From assembly GCA_905182335.1 (NCBI GenBank), contig CAJJBE010000004.1, positions 248,001-312,000 on the forward strand: a stretch of 64,000 nt of DNA, written 5' to 3'. Every line of letters starts with the position of its first letter. The first letter of the stretch is position 1. The translations under genes and the position numbers were made by a program. Positions 58,001-64,000 of this stretch are shown piece after piece. Source of the DNA: Flavobacteriales bacterium UBA4466 (lineage in GTDB: Bacteria; Bacteroidota; Bacteroidia; Flavobacteriales_D; Crocinitomicaceae). The notes under the pieces are model-generated. The model saw only the letters and a program-made list of their open reading frames with translations. It made no database searches and was not told where the DNA came from.

Positions 58001-59356
58001 AATAGAAAGGGTCATGTTTCCACAATTATCAAATGATCCATTGTCTATATCTGCAGCAGTAATAGTTACATCACCCGTCTCCGATAAATAAACATCGATG
58101 TTTTGACAGATAGCAGTTGGTGCTATTGTGTCTAGTAAAGTTACCACAGCAAGACAGTTAGCTGAATTACCATTCCCATCATCTACAGTAAGCGTAATGT
58201 TGTTTGGCCCTAGATCAGTACATGTAAATGTTGTAATTGAAGCAGACAAGTTAACAGTTCCACAATTGTCTGTTGAACCACCATCAATATCATCAGCTAC
58301 GATTGATACAGTTCCCGCACCATCTAAATAAGCAGTAATATTTTGACATACTGCTGTCGGTGGTGTAATATCATCAATAGTCACTGTAATAACACTGCAT
58401 GCTATTGTAGTTTCATCTACGCATCCGCCTTCTCCTCTGATATAATAAGTAGTTGACGATATTGGAGTTATTGGGAATGAAGATGACGCAGTTGTTCCTA
58501 TTTCTGTTCCTCCACAGGAGCCATTATAAATGTGCCATTCGGTTGCATCATTTAAGTTTCCAGTGATATTAATTGTTGTATTCTCACCAATACACTGCAC
58601 ATTATTGGTTAAGCTTAATGTTGGGATGTCTGCTTGATTACATGGGACAGAACAATTCTGCACAGGAACGTCTGTACTATAAGTTGCCCCATTTATTGTT
58701 CCATCATTTCCATTGGAAGTTAAATCAAGAGCTGTTGTCCCGCTACCTTCTTCAAAGTTCCAATATCCAACTAAATCTGACTCGCTACCATTTGGAGGGC
58801 AGTTTATATATTGTTGTATTTCCTGTTGAGAAAGAGTTTTGCTCCAAATAGAAAGATTATCTATATTCCCTTCGTAATGATGAGCAAAATCTCCTCCTGC
58901 CTCTATTTCTAGAGTTCCAACATTAGGTGTCTCTGTAAAAGTAGAAGATAATGTACCATCAACATATGTTTCTAATAGATTGTTACTATTATTTTTTATA
59001 ATCACTGCTGTGTGCCAAACACCATCATTATATGTTTGACCGCTTGAGTAATCAAAAGTCCCTCCCGAAGGGAATGCAAATACTTGTCCAGTATAATTAA
59101 CGCCATTTATATTTCCTCCGATATTTATTTCATAAATATTATTGTTTATCCAGTAACGAAAAATTTGGTCATTATTACCTGGTTGTGGCTGAACATAGTC
59201 AGTTTTAAAGTTAAATGCAATCGAATAGTCATTTAGGATAGAATTTGTGGTAATGCTATTAATTATATCATCACCATCAAAGCTCATTGAATAATTGTTC
59301 TGAGCAGTTAAATTAAAAGAAGTAAAAAGTAGAATATAGAGTAGAAGTTTTTTCAT
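52094..59356 (-). CDS. Giant LamG / HYR-repeat surface protein with T9SS type B sorting domain
   Basis: About 2,420 residues from ATG 59356 (MKKLLLYILLFTSFNLTAQ signal); a GTG at 59374 would add six residues. A LamG/concanavalin-like domain (about 26-200) comes first, with YWNFEEGSGTTALDLTSNGNDG. An Ig-like module and a long series of about 76-77-residue HYR-type modules follow, each with two cysteines (TAECEV and DNCGG). Ten of them (about residues 575-1345) are almost identical. Another set of five modules is duplicated exactly at about 1551-1907 and 1931-2287. The C-terminus is a type B sorting domain (VITPNGDDINDYW, FNRWGAQIF). It is probably a long surface adhesin or filament. It precedes the PorP/SprF-OmpA gene. 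Confidence 0.93.
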   Translation of the reverse strand: MKKLLLYILLFTSFNLTAQNNYSMSFDGDDIINSITTNSILNDYSIAFNFKTDYVQPQPGNNDQIFRYWINNNIYEINIGGNINGVNYTGQVFAFPSGGTFDYSSGQTYNDGVWHTAVIIKNNSNNLLETYVDGTLSSTFTETPNVGTLEIEAGGDFAHHYEGNIDNLSIWSKTLSQQEIQQYINCPPNGSESDLVGYWNFEEGSGTTALDLTSNGNDGTINGATYSTDVPVQNCSVPCNQADIPTLSLTNNVQCIGENTTINITGNLNDATEWHIYNGSCGGTEIGTTASSSFPITPISSTTYYIRGEGGCVDETTIACSVITVTIDDITPPTAVCQNITAYLDGAGTVSIVADDIDGGSTDNCGTVNLSASITTFTCTDLGPNNITLTVDDGNGNSANCLAVVTLLDTIAPTAICQNIDVYLSETGDVTITAADIDNGSFDNCGNMTLSIPPTTFTCINLAPNNVTLTVDDGNGNSANCLATVTVLDTITPTVSCPANVVVNNDIGTCSATSVVLGNVTTGDNCSPLTLMNTSLVSYPLGVTNVIWTITDIGGNASQCTQTVTVIDSEAPVADLVTLADVTAECEVTALIDPTATDLCGIVVTTNDATLPISGEGTTTVVTWTYDDGNGNTSTQTQNIVIDDVTAPVADLVTLADVTAECEVTALTDPAATDNCGGIVTVTNDATLPISGEGTTTVVTWTYDDGNGNTSTQTQNIVIDDVTAPVADLVTLADVTAECEVTALTDPTATDNCGGIVTVTNDATLPISGEGTTTVVTWTYDDGNGNTSTQTQNIVIDDVTAPVADLVTLADVTAECEVTALTDPTATDNCGGIVTVTNDATLPISGEGTTTVVTWTYDDGNGNTSTQTQNIVIDDVTAPVADLVTLADVTAECEVPALTDPTATDNCGGIVTVTNDATLPISIQGTTTVTWTYDDGNGNTSTQTQNIVIDDVTAPVADLVTLADVTAECEVTALTDPTATDNCGGIVTVTNDATLPISGEGTTTVVTWTYDDGNGNTSTQTQNIVIDDVTAPVADLVTLADVTAECEVTALTDPTATDNCGGIVTVTNDATLPISGEGTTTVVTWTYDDGNGNTSTQTQNIVIDDVTAPVADLVTLADVTAECEVTALTDPAATDNCGGIVTVTNDATLPISGEGTTTVVTWTYDDGNGNTSTQTQNIVIDDVTAPVADLVTLADVTAECEVTALTDPTATDNCGGIVTVTNDATLPISGEGTTTVVTWTYDDGNGNTSTQTQNIVIDDVTAPVADLVTLADVTAECEVTALTDPTATDNCGGIVTVTNNATLPISIQGITTVTWTYDDGSGNTSTQTQNIVIDDVTAPVAICQNIDVYLDGAGNATIIAADIDGGSTDNCGVVSFSASITTFTCADLGPNNIIFTVDDGNGNSANCIAMVTITDTVAPVLTCPADVVVNNDLGVCSASGVALGAPLAVDNCSIFSITNNSLTIYPVGVTNITWSVTDINGNVSLCTQTVTVDDMEAPVLPVINDITVECGFTASIPIAIDNCTSLVIATTTDPLTYTTQGNHVINWSFDDGNGNSTTQTQNIIIDDVTAPIADILTLSDITAECEVTTITTPSATDNCIGLLLGTTTTVFPITTQGTTVVTWSYNDGNGNISTQTQNVIINDITAPVVDISTLSDVTSVCQLVSLSSPSASDNCNGTILGTTTAILPITAQGTTTVTWTYDDGNGNSSTQTQDIIINDPITPVVDVVDLPNITSECSVTSLTAPTATDNCAGSIIGYHDAILPISTQGTTVVTWTYDDGSGNLETQVQEIIINDISAPVPDEIVLTDIIAECSLNILIDPTATDNCNGFVTISNDANLPFTTIGTHVVTWIYTDDVGNSSAQTQSVIIQDVTAPVVDLSTVTTIVVECELLTLITPTATDNCTGLVLGTTTDPLTYTTQGNYVINWSFDDGNGNSTTQTQNIIIDDVTAPIADILTLSDITAECEVTTITTPSATDNCIGLLLGTTTTVFPITTQGTTVVTWSYNDGNGNISTQTQNVIINDITAPVVDISTLSDVTSVCQLVSLSSPSASDNCNGTILGTTTAILPITAQGTTTVTWTYDDGNGNSSTQTQDIIINDPITPVVDVVDLPNITSECSVTSLTAPTATDNCAGSIIGYHDAILPISTQGTTVVTWTYDDGSGNLETQVQEIIINDISAPVPDEIVLTDIIAECSLNILIDPTATDNCNGFVTISNDANLPFTTIGTHVVTWIYTDDVGNSSAQTQSVIIQDVTAPVVDLSTVTTIVVECELLTLITPTATDNCGGDVTITNDAQLPMIIPGSYAITWTFTDNQGNTTTEIQDVTINLIEACLGLVTVNDVITPNGDDINDYWVLENLSYTEGCNVKIFNRWGAQIFETENYDNTWNGTSIGGELLPEGVYYYIIQCYDNISFKGYITIIR
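52515..53584. repeat. Exact 1,070-bp tandem duplication, copy A
   Basis: Line-by-line comparison shows no difference from 53655-54724 at an offset of 1,140 bases (380 codons, five HYR modules). Differences start just outside (position 52514 upstream; 53585 downstream). Confidence 0.93.
53655..54724. repeat. Exact 1,070-bp tandem duplication, copy B
   Basis: Second copy of 52515-53584, in the same orientation, 1,140 bases apart. The offset is a multiple of three and equals five 76-codon modules, so the reading frame and domain phase are kept. Confidence 0.93.
55340..57650. repeat. Array of ten near-identical 231/228-bp repeats inside the giant HYR gene
   Basis: The marker CTGCAACCGG recurs at 55561, 55792, 56023, 56254, 56485, 56713, 56944, 57175, 57406 and 57634. 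Spacing is 231 bases except for two 228-base steps, which match one-codon-shorter variants (an IQG unit instead of SGEG, and the first unit). Units encode APVADLVTLADVTAECEV-type modules and differ at only a few sites (PTAT/PAAT, SGEG/IQG). Confidence 0.95.
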
Positions 59357-59589
59357 GATATAATATTTTTTCACTTAAACGTATGTCTATTTATTTTGCG
59401 GACATATTTTTTTCTAAAATAGAAGACCACACAAGAGTATTAATAAATTGGCAAGCACTTTATACTTAAGTATTGCAATTTTAATGATTTTAGATGCACG
59501 TAATCATCTTTTTATTTTAAGTTGTAAAGGTCATATTGTTAGCATCTTAGGGCTATAGGGCTGTCTTTTTAAGACAGTTAAAGGGTCCG

Positions 59590-60105
59590 CTACTCCTCAA
59601 ACCAGCTCGCATACATACGGTAATTGGCAGCAATTCTTTTTACTTCACCTTCAAACAACTCTGGACTTAAGTCTTTTACCTTCTTAGCAGGAACACCAGC
59701 ATAAATGCTTCCACTTTTAACGTGTGTTCCTTCTAGTAAGACTGCTCCTGCAGCAACTACACAATTATTTTCAATTATACAATTATCCATTATAGTAGAG
59801 TTCATCCCGATTAAAACATTATCTCCTGTTTTACAACCATGAACGCACGCGTTGTGTCCCACAGAAACATTGTTCCCGAGATTTACTTTAGTTTTTTCAT
59901 AAGTGCAATGTAAGACTGCTCCATCTTGAATGTTTACGTTATCTCCCATTTTTATGGAATTAACATCGCCCCTAATAACAGCATTGAACCATACAGAACA
60001 ATTCTCCCCCATTTCTACATCTCCAATGATCGTTGAGTTTTCTGCTAGCCAGCAAGACTTAGGTATGCTAGGAGTATTACCTCTACATTCTTTTATTAAC
60101 GCCAT
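59590..60105 (-). CDS. Gamma-class carbonic anhydrase-like hexapeptide-repeat protein
   Basis: A 171-residue left-handed beta-helix protein of the gamma carbonic anhydrase / YrdA-PaaY family. Hexapeptide repeats (for example VIRGDVNSIKMGDNVNIQDGAVLH) make up most of it. The three metal-binding histidines are seen in AVLHCTYE, SVGHNACVHGC, and the C-terminal helix KRIAANYRMYASWF is typical. It could hydrate CO2, but many family members lack proven activity. It lies next to the SulP-beta-carbonic anhydrase pair, separated by a terminator. Confidence 0.88.
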   Translation of the reverse strand: MALIKECRGNTPSIPKSCWLAENSTIIGDVEMGENCSVWFNAVIRGDVNSIKMGDNVNIQDGAVLHCTYEKTKVNLGNNVSVGHNACVHGCKTGDNVLIGMNSTIMDNCIIENNCVVAAGAVLLEGTHVKSGSIYAGVPAKKVKDLSPELFEGEVKRIAANYRMYASWFEE

Positions 60106-60130
60106 AATTATAAAATAATAAGTTTTTTTT

Positions 60131-60167
60131 AAAAAAAAAGGTGCAGCTTCAATTTGAAGAGCACCTT
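60131..60167 (-). terminator. Rho-independent terminator after the SulP-carbonic anhydrase operon
   Basis: On the minus strand the stem AAGGTGC / GCACCTT, with an inner CTTCAA/TTGAAG pairing, is followed by nine or more Ts. It lies 27 bases after the beta carbonic anhydrase stop and before the gamma-class gene. Confidence 0.85.
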
Positions 60168-60193
60168 AAATATAGATGTTGTAGATTGATTTC

Positions 60194-60763
60194 TTACCCT
60201 AAGAAATCAACTTTTCCTGAATTTAAGTTGTAGTAAGCATAAACAATTTGTAATCCTTTATTTTCTACTGCATCTTTAATGATTGAAGAACGTACAACTA
60301 ATTCTTTAGCATTTAATTTAGCATTTATTTTTACTATATTATTTATATCTGCTCCATCTTCTGATTCATATATAGCAGGTTTAATGTGAGCTAATAAATG
60401 ATTTAAATTGTATCCATTATCACCTCCACTAACTGCTGCTGTAACAGCACCACAGCTTTGGTGCCCAAGAACTACAATTACCTTTGACCCCAAGTGAGCA
60501 ACGGCATATTCTATACTCGCAATCGAAGATGTATTTGCAATGTTTCCGGCTACACGTACAACGAACAGCTCTCCTAATCCAGCATCAAAAGTTAGTTCAG
60601 GGACAACACGACTGTCAGCACAACTCAGTATTATTGTATGAGGCTGTTGTCCACTATTTAATTCGTTTTTGCGTTCACTATCTTGTAGTTTGCGATCTAA
60701 TTTATCTGCAACAAAGTTTGCGTTGCCAGTCTTTAATTTCTCAATAATTTGATCTGTATTCAT
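60194..60763 (-). CDS. can: Beta-class carbonic anhydrase
   Basis: A 189-residue enzyme. The zinc ligands are Cys48, His101 and Cys104 (SCADSRV, GHQSCGA), with the catalytic dyad Asp50-Arg52. VVRVAGNIAN is the conserved region after the first motif. It interconverts CO2 and bicarbonate in the cytoplasm. The SulP transporter gene ends 24 bp upstream on the same strand, so imported bicarbonate could be fed to or from this enzyme. The transcript ends at the terminator near 60131. Confidence 0.97.
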   Translation of the reverse strand: MNTDQIIEKLKTGNANFVADKLDRKLQDSERKNELNSGQQPHTIILSCADSRVVPELTFDAGLGELFVVRVAGNIANTSSIASIEYAVAHLGSKVIVVLGHQSCGAVTAAVSGGDNGYNLNHLLAHIKPAIYESEDGADINNIVKINAKLNAKELVVRSSIIKDAVENKGLQIVYAYYNLNSGKVDFLG

Positions 60764-60787
60764 ACTGTTTCTTTTAGGCTATTAATT

Positions 60788-62350
60788 TTAATTTATTTCG
60801 AGATCAGGGATGTTTATCAATGAAAGATTAATGTTTTTATCGATAGCTCCAAATTTTTTAAATTCTGCTATAGACTCTAAAACATCGTGATTAATCGATT
60901 TACACTTACTTCCATCAATGGTCATTTTAATCCCTTCTGGTGCGTCGTAGAAGTACTGAATAATACTTGCCTTATTTAAAAACGTTACCTCCTCTGCTAA
61001 TTCCATATTAACGCCTCCTTCATTGTTCTTCGTAATCGTATAGCTGTGGCGGAAGTTTCGTCGTAAGATATAAAAAATAGCAACTGCAATTCCGAAGAAA
61101 ATCCCTTTCAATAAATCAGTTAAAAGGACAGCTATAATTGTTGACACGAAAGGTACAAATTGTTCGTATCCAGAGTTGAACATTGATTTAAACAGTTGTA
61201 TTCGCGCTAACTTGTATCCAACCATTATCAGAATAGCAGCTAATGAAGCTAAAGGAATTAGATTAATTAATGTTGGTATAAAGAATACCGAAAGCAGTAA
61301 TAAGATACCGTGAACAATTGTTGAAAATTTTGATTTTCCTCCAGCGCTCACATTTGCAGAACTTCTAACGATAACTTGTGTTACAGGAAGCCCACCAATT
61401 AAACCAGAAACAATATTTCCAACCCCTTGGGCTTTCAATTCTCTATTTGTAGGTGTATGATGCTTCTCTGGGTCTAAATTGTCGGTAGCTTCAACACTAA
61501 GTAGTGTTTCTAAACTTCCAACCAATGCAATCGTTAGAGCGATAATGTATACATTAGGGTTAGCTAAGTAACTGAAGTCTGGAAATTGAAAAAATGTCGT
61601 GAATTCACTTAAAGATGATGCAACAGGTAGTTCAACAAGATGTTTGTTCTCCAGGAATAGATTTGGAAAATAAGATTGAAATAAAGCGTTTAAACCTATT
61701 CCAAGAAGTACCACAATTAAGGCTCCTGGAATGACTTTAAATAGCGCAACCTTCTTGATTTTTTCACTATTGAATAGAATTAAAATGAAGACTGAAAGCG
61801 CACTAATAATGATGGCTCCTGGCTCTAAAGCATTAAAGGCATAGAGTAATTCGGAGAAGGTGTTATGACCATCTGGCTGCCAGAAAGATTGGTCTCCAAA
61901 AAAGTCGGTATCATAACCAAATGCATGTGGAATTTCCTTTAAAATTAGGGTAATGCCAATTGCTGCGAGCATCCCTTTAATTACTGAGGATGGAAAATAG
62001 TTGCCAAGGATTCCAAGTCTTGCATATCCTGCAATAATTTGAACTATTCCAGATAAAACTACCGCTACCAAAAAAGCATCAAAACTACCAAGTGTAGCAA
62101 TTGCCGCCGTAATGATAGTTATAAGTCCTGCTGCCGGTCCTGAAACACCAATACGGCTGCCACTTAAAACACCAACTATAATACCACCTACAATACCCGC
62201 TATGATACCCGCGAAAATATTAGGCATGTCATTTATTCCATCTACGTTTGTTGACGCAAACCCGACCCCTAAACAAAGTGGGAGCGCAACTAAAAACACG
62301 ACTAAACTAGCCGGTAAATCTACACCTAAGTGCTTAAAATACTTTTTCAT
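60788..62350 (-). CDS. SulP family inorganic anion transporter (BicA-like), with STAS domain
   Basis: A 520-residue transporter. It starts FKHLGVDLPASLVVFLVALPLCLG, the SulP signature (cf. DLxAGLxVALVALP). It has about 11-14 membrane helices, the SGPAAGLITII and GLIGGLPVTQVIVRSSANVSAG motifs, and a C-terminal STAS domain (about 430-520: FLNKASIIQYF... IDGSKCKSINHDVLESI). Some family members are Na+-dependent bicarbonate importers, others carry sulfate. Pairing with a carbonic anhydrase argues for bicarbonate. The direct pair SulP-CA is common in marine bacteria. Confidence 0.93.
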   Translation of the reverse strand: MKKYFKHLGVDLPASLVVFLVALPLCLGVGFASTNVDGINDMPNIFAGIIAGIVGGIIVGVLSGSRIGVSGPAAGLITIITAAIATLGSFDAFLVAVVLSGIVQIIAGYARLGILGNYFPSSVIKGMLAAIGITLILKEIPHAFGYDTDFFGDQSFWQPDGHNTFSELLYAFNALEPGAIIISALSVFILILFNSEKIKKVALFKVIPGALIVVLLGIGLNALFQSYFPNLFLENKHLVELPVASSLSEFTTFFQFPDFSYLANPNVYIIALTIALVGSLETLLSVEATDNLDPEKHHTPTNRELKAQGVGNIVSGLIGGLPVTQVIVRSSANVSAGGKSKFSTIVHGILLLLSVFFIPTLINLIPLASLAAILIMVGYKLARIQLFKSMFNSGYEQFVPFVSTIIAVLLTDLLKGIFFGIAVAIFYILRRNFRHSYTITKNNEGGVNMELAEEVTFLNKASIIQYFYDAPEGIKMTIDGSKCKSINHDVLESIAEFKKFGAIDKNINLSLINIPDLEIN

Positions 62351-62390
62351 GTGTTCTGATATAATTTATACTATTGATTTCGTGTTTCAA

Positions 62391-62711
62391 TTAGCAGTTC
62401 ATATCAGGAGGGGGGTATGGAGTGTTAAGGTAAACACTATCGAAGCTAGTCTGTTTAAAATGAGATTCAAGTAATTTACTTTGAGAATCAATCACAGGAA
62501 TCAATGTGAAACCTTTATTTCTATCTTTCTCGTTTTCGTCTTTATCTTCTTCTGCGTCTTCGTTTTCTGATTCTTGTTCAGAGTCATCTTCTTCTCCTTC
62601 TTGAAGTTCACATACTATTTTCTCTTCTGAATTAGAATTAAGAATTTGCATGTGTTTGATAACTATCTGACTAATAAATAGCGTTAAAAATAGAGCGATT
62701 AAAAACCTCAT
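62391..62711 (-). CDS. Small membrane-anchored acidic protein (hypothetical)
   Basis: About 106 residues from ATG 62711; an in-frame GTG at 62717 would add two. One N-terminal membrane helix or signal anchor (FLIALFLTLFISQIVI) is followed by a very acidic stretch (about 40-70, runs of E and D) and a short Pro-rich end (TPYPPPDMNC). I recognise no family. It precedes the SulP gene by 40 bp on the same strand and may be cotranscribed with it. It may bind divalent cations through its acidic part, but this is only inferred from composition. Confidence 0.7.
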   Translation of the reverse strand: MRFLIALFLTLFISQIVIKHMQILNSNSEEKIVCELQEGEEDDSEQESENEDAEEDKDENEKDRNKGFTLIPVIDSQSKLLESHFKQTSFDSVYLNTPYPPPDMNC

Positions 62712-62748
62712 AGGCACAAATATAATAATATTTTCACGTTTAAATTAC

Positions 62749-63267
62749 CTAGGTATGTAGATCTGTTATTAACATTTCATAACAAATATAGGGATGTTCT
62801 TTTTTATATTTTAGGTAAACGGATCCTAATTCTAGGTAACCACGGTTTAAGTAAAATTTTTGATTTCGCGGATTTTGACTAAATGTATCTAGTCGAATGG
62901 AGTCATAATTGTTTTTTACGGCAAATTCTTCCGCGAAATCCATTATTTTTCTTGCAATTCCTTTTCCTTGATGACTTGGTAAAACTGCCAATCTGTGGAC
63001 AACAATATTTTTTGAATCAATAGGAGTACGCCAATTGATTTCTCCATACTCCTCATCTTGAGTTTCATTTAGAACAACTATTCCAACGATTTCATGTCCC
63101 AATTTATAGGTGAAAAGTGTTTCTGTTTGAATATCATTTGTAATACTTTCGATATTAGGATAGTTTTCATCCCATTGATTAATTCCATTATCACGTAAGT
63201 TTTTACCACATGCTTTAGTTAGGGTGACAATTGAGTTAATTTCGGAATATTTTCCTTTCTCAATCAT
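62749..63267 (-). CDS. GNAT family N-acetyltransferase
   Basis: A 172-residue acetyltransferase. The acetyl-CoA-binding motif A is visible (VLPSHQGKGIARKIMDFAEEF; key Q/RxxGxG/A as HQGKGIA), followed by SIRLDTFSQNPRNQKFYLNRGY. The substrate is not evident. It starts 3 bases after the kbl stop, so it is probably cotranscribed with kbl. Confidence 0.9.
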   Translation of the reverse strand: MIEKGKYSEINSIVTLTKACGKNLRDNGINQWDENYPNIESITNDIQTETLFTYKLGHEIVGIVVLNETQDEEYGEINWRTPIDSKNIVVHRLAVLPSHQGKGIARKIMDFAEEFAVKNNYDSIRLDTFSQNPRNQKFYLNRGYLELGSVYLKYKKEHPYICYEMLITDLHT

Positions 63268-63270
63268 TAT

Positions 63271-64000
63271 TTAGTCAATTACACTTAATGCTTTACCAAC
63301 TTTGATAAATGCTGCTGCTGCCTTGTCTAAATCAGCTTTAGAGTGTGCTGCAGAAATCTGAGTTCTAATACGCGCTTGACCCTTTGCTACAACAGGGTAA
63401 AAGAACCCAATAGCGTAAACCCCTTCTTGCAATAGCATGTCAGCAAAATTTTGAGAAAGCGCTGCGTCATAGAGCATAATTGGTACAATTGGTGAATCAC
63501 CTGGCTTTATGTCAAACCCAGCGGCAATAATTTGATCTTTAAAGTATTTTGTGTTTTCTTCTAAAGTATCTCTCAGTTCCGTTGTTGAACTAAGTATATC
63601 AAATACTTTATTCGATGCACCAACAATTGACGGAGCTAATGAGTTTGAGAATAAATATGGACGAGATTTTTGACGTAACATATCAATAATTTCTTTTTTC
63701 CCAGTTGTATATCCCCCCATAGCTCCCCCCAATGCTTTACCAAGAGTTCCTGTAATGATATCAACTTTTCCACTTACACCGCAATGTTCTGGGACACCTC
63801 GCCCCGTTTTTCCAATAAATCCTGCGGAGTGGCATTCATCACTCATTACAAGCGCATCATATTTATCCGCTAAGGCACAAATCTCGTCCATTTTAGCAAT
63901 GTCACCATCCATAGAGAAAACACCATCTGTAACAATAATTCTAAAACGCTGATCTTGTGCTTTTTTTAATTGCTCTTCTAAATCATTCATGTCAGAGTGT
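63271..64000 (-). CDS. kbl: Glycine C-acetyltransferase (2-amino-3-ketobutyrate CoA ligase), 5' end outside window
   Basis: The C-terminal about 243 residues are present; the frame runs off the right edge. It shows the PLP-dependent alpha-oxoamine synthase pattern: [15 protein letters not shown], the [17 protein letters not shown] aspartate region, and the PLP lysine in [16 protein letters not shown]. The C-terminus [28 protein letters not shown] fits KBL rather than BioF. It cleaves 2-amino-3-ketobutyrate with CoA into glycine and acetyl-CoA in threonine breakdown. Confidence 0.93.
   Translation of the reverse strand, partial: HSDMNDLEEQLKKAQDQRFRIIVTDGVFSMDGDIAKMDEICALADKYDALVMSDECHSAGFIGKTGRGVPEHCGVSGKVDIITGTLGKALGGAMGGYTTGKKEIIDMLRQKSRPYLFSNSLAPSIVGASNKVFDILSSTTELRDTLEENTKYFKDQIIAAGFDIKPGDSPIVPIMLYDAALSQNFADMLLQEGVYAIGFFYPVVAKGQARIRTQISAAHSKADLDKAAAAFIKVGKALSVID

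Noticed and set aside
52968..58331. Several plus-strand open frames opposite the giant HYR gene.
   Set aside because: They repeat with the array and mirror the codon pattern of the minus-strand gene; they are antisense shadows.
59557..59585. Hairpin CTGTCTT/AAGACAG near the end of the gamma carbonic anhydrase gene as a terminator.
   Set aside because: No T-run follows on the strand that needs it; the stem is only seven pairs and AT-rich.

Overview
The window is a low-GC, gene-dense chromosomal segment from a member of the Bacteroidota, most likely a free-living (probably aquatic) Flavobacteriales-type bacterium. The evidence is seven predicted cargo proteins of the type IX secretion system (T9SS), with type A or type B C-terminal sorting domains, a PorP/SprF-family T9SS protein, a DUF4270 lipoprotein, a Lacal_2735-type small protein, atpD-atpC standing apart from the other ATP synthase genes, and promoters of the Bacteroidota TTG-N19/20-TAnnTTTG kind. 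I see no rRNA, tRNA, CRISPR array, phage or insertion sequence. No stretch longer than 300 bases lacks a gene.

Layout. 1-9.1 kb (mostly minus): partial extended-SDR epimerase, alkyltransferase-like DNA repair protein, secreted subtilase, glmS, DUF4270 lipoprotein and a one-domain glycogen-synthase-like protein. 9.1-11.9 kb (plus): panC, panD, a flippase-like membrane protein and rfaE2. 11.9-16.2 kb (minus): gpmI, a sensor kinase and a PurF-like amidotransferase. 16.4-32.8 kb: a region rich in cell-surface proteins, with a 1.3k-residue type B cargo, 3-hydroxyanthranilate dioxygenase, two tandem 1.34k-residue paralogous type A adhesins, an SDR followed by two small ORFs, and a choice-of-anchor-L type B protein. 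32.9-44.6 kb: core envelope and energy genes (M23 peptidase, MsbA-like ABC exporter, rbfA, FtsX/LolE-like permease that seems to start at AUU, atpDC, uppS, bamA, two skp/ompH paralogues, murI). 44.7-50.2 kb: second subtilase, MoeB/ThiF-rhodanese, and a minus-strand cluster (SDR, Lacal_2735, DUF2805, flavin reductase, hypothetical). 50.4-59.4 kb: a lysine-rich 34-residue protein, a PorP/SprF-OmpA-SPOR fusion and a giant 2.4k-residue LamG/HYR-repeat type B protein. 59.6-64 kb: gamma carbonic anhydrase, beta carbonic anhydrase, SulP transporter, acidic small protein, GNAT and partial kbl.

How the parts fit. BamA, Skp, UppS, MurI, GlmS, RfaE2, the M23 peptidase and the MsbA-like exporter all serve cell-wall and outer-membrane building, and the T9SS cargo are the surface output. 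The PorP/SprF fusion directly follows the giant HYR protein, which suggests a dedicated secretion or anchoring pair. SulP plus beta carbonic anhydrase forms an inorganic-carbon uptake and hydration module. The most unusual sequence structures are the two-tier repeat expansion inside the giant HYR gene (ten 77-residue units, plus an exact 1,070-bp match between two copies of a 1,140-bp tandem duplication) and the tandem adhesin pair, which shares a 2.47-kb 3' part but has unrelated 5' parts.
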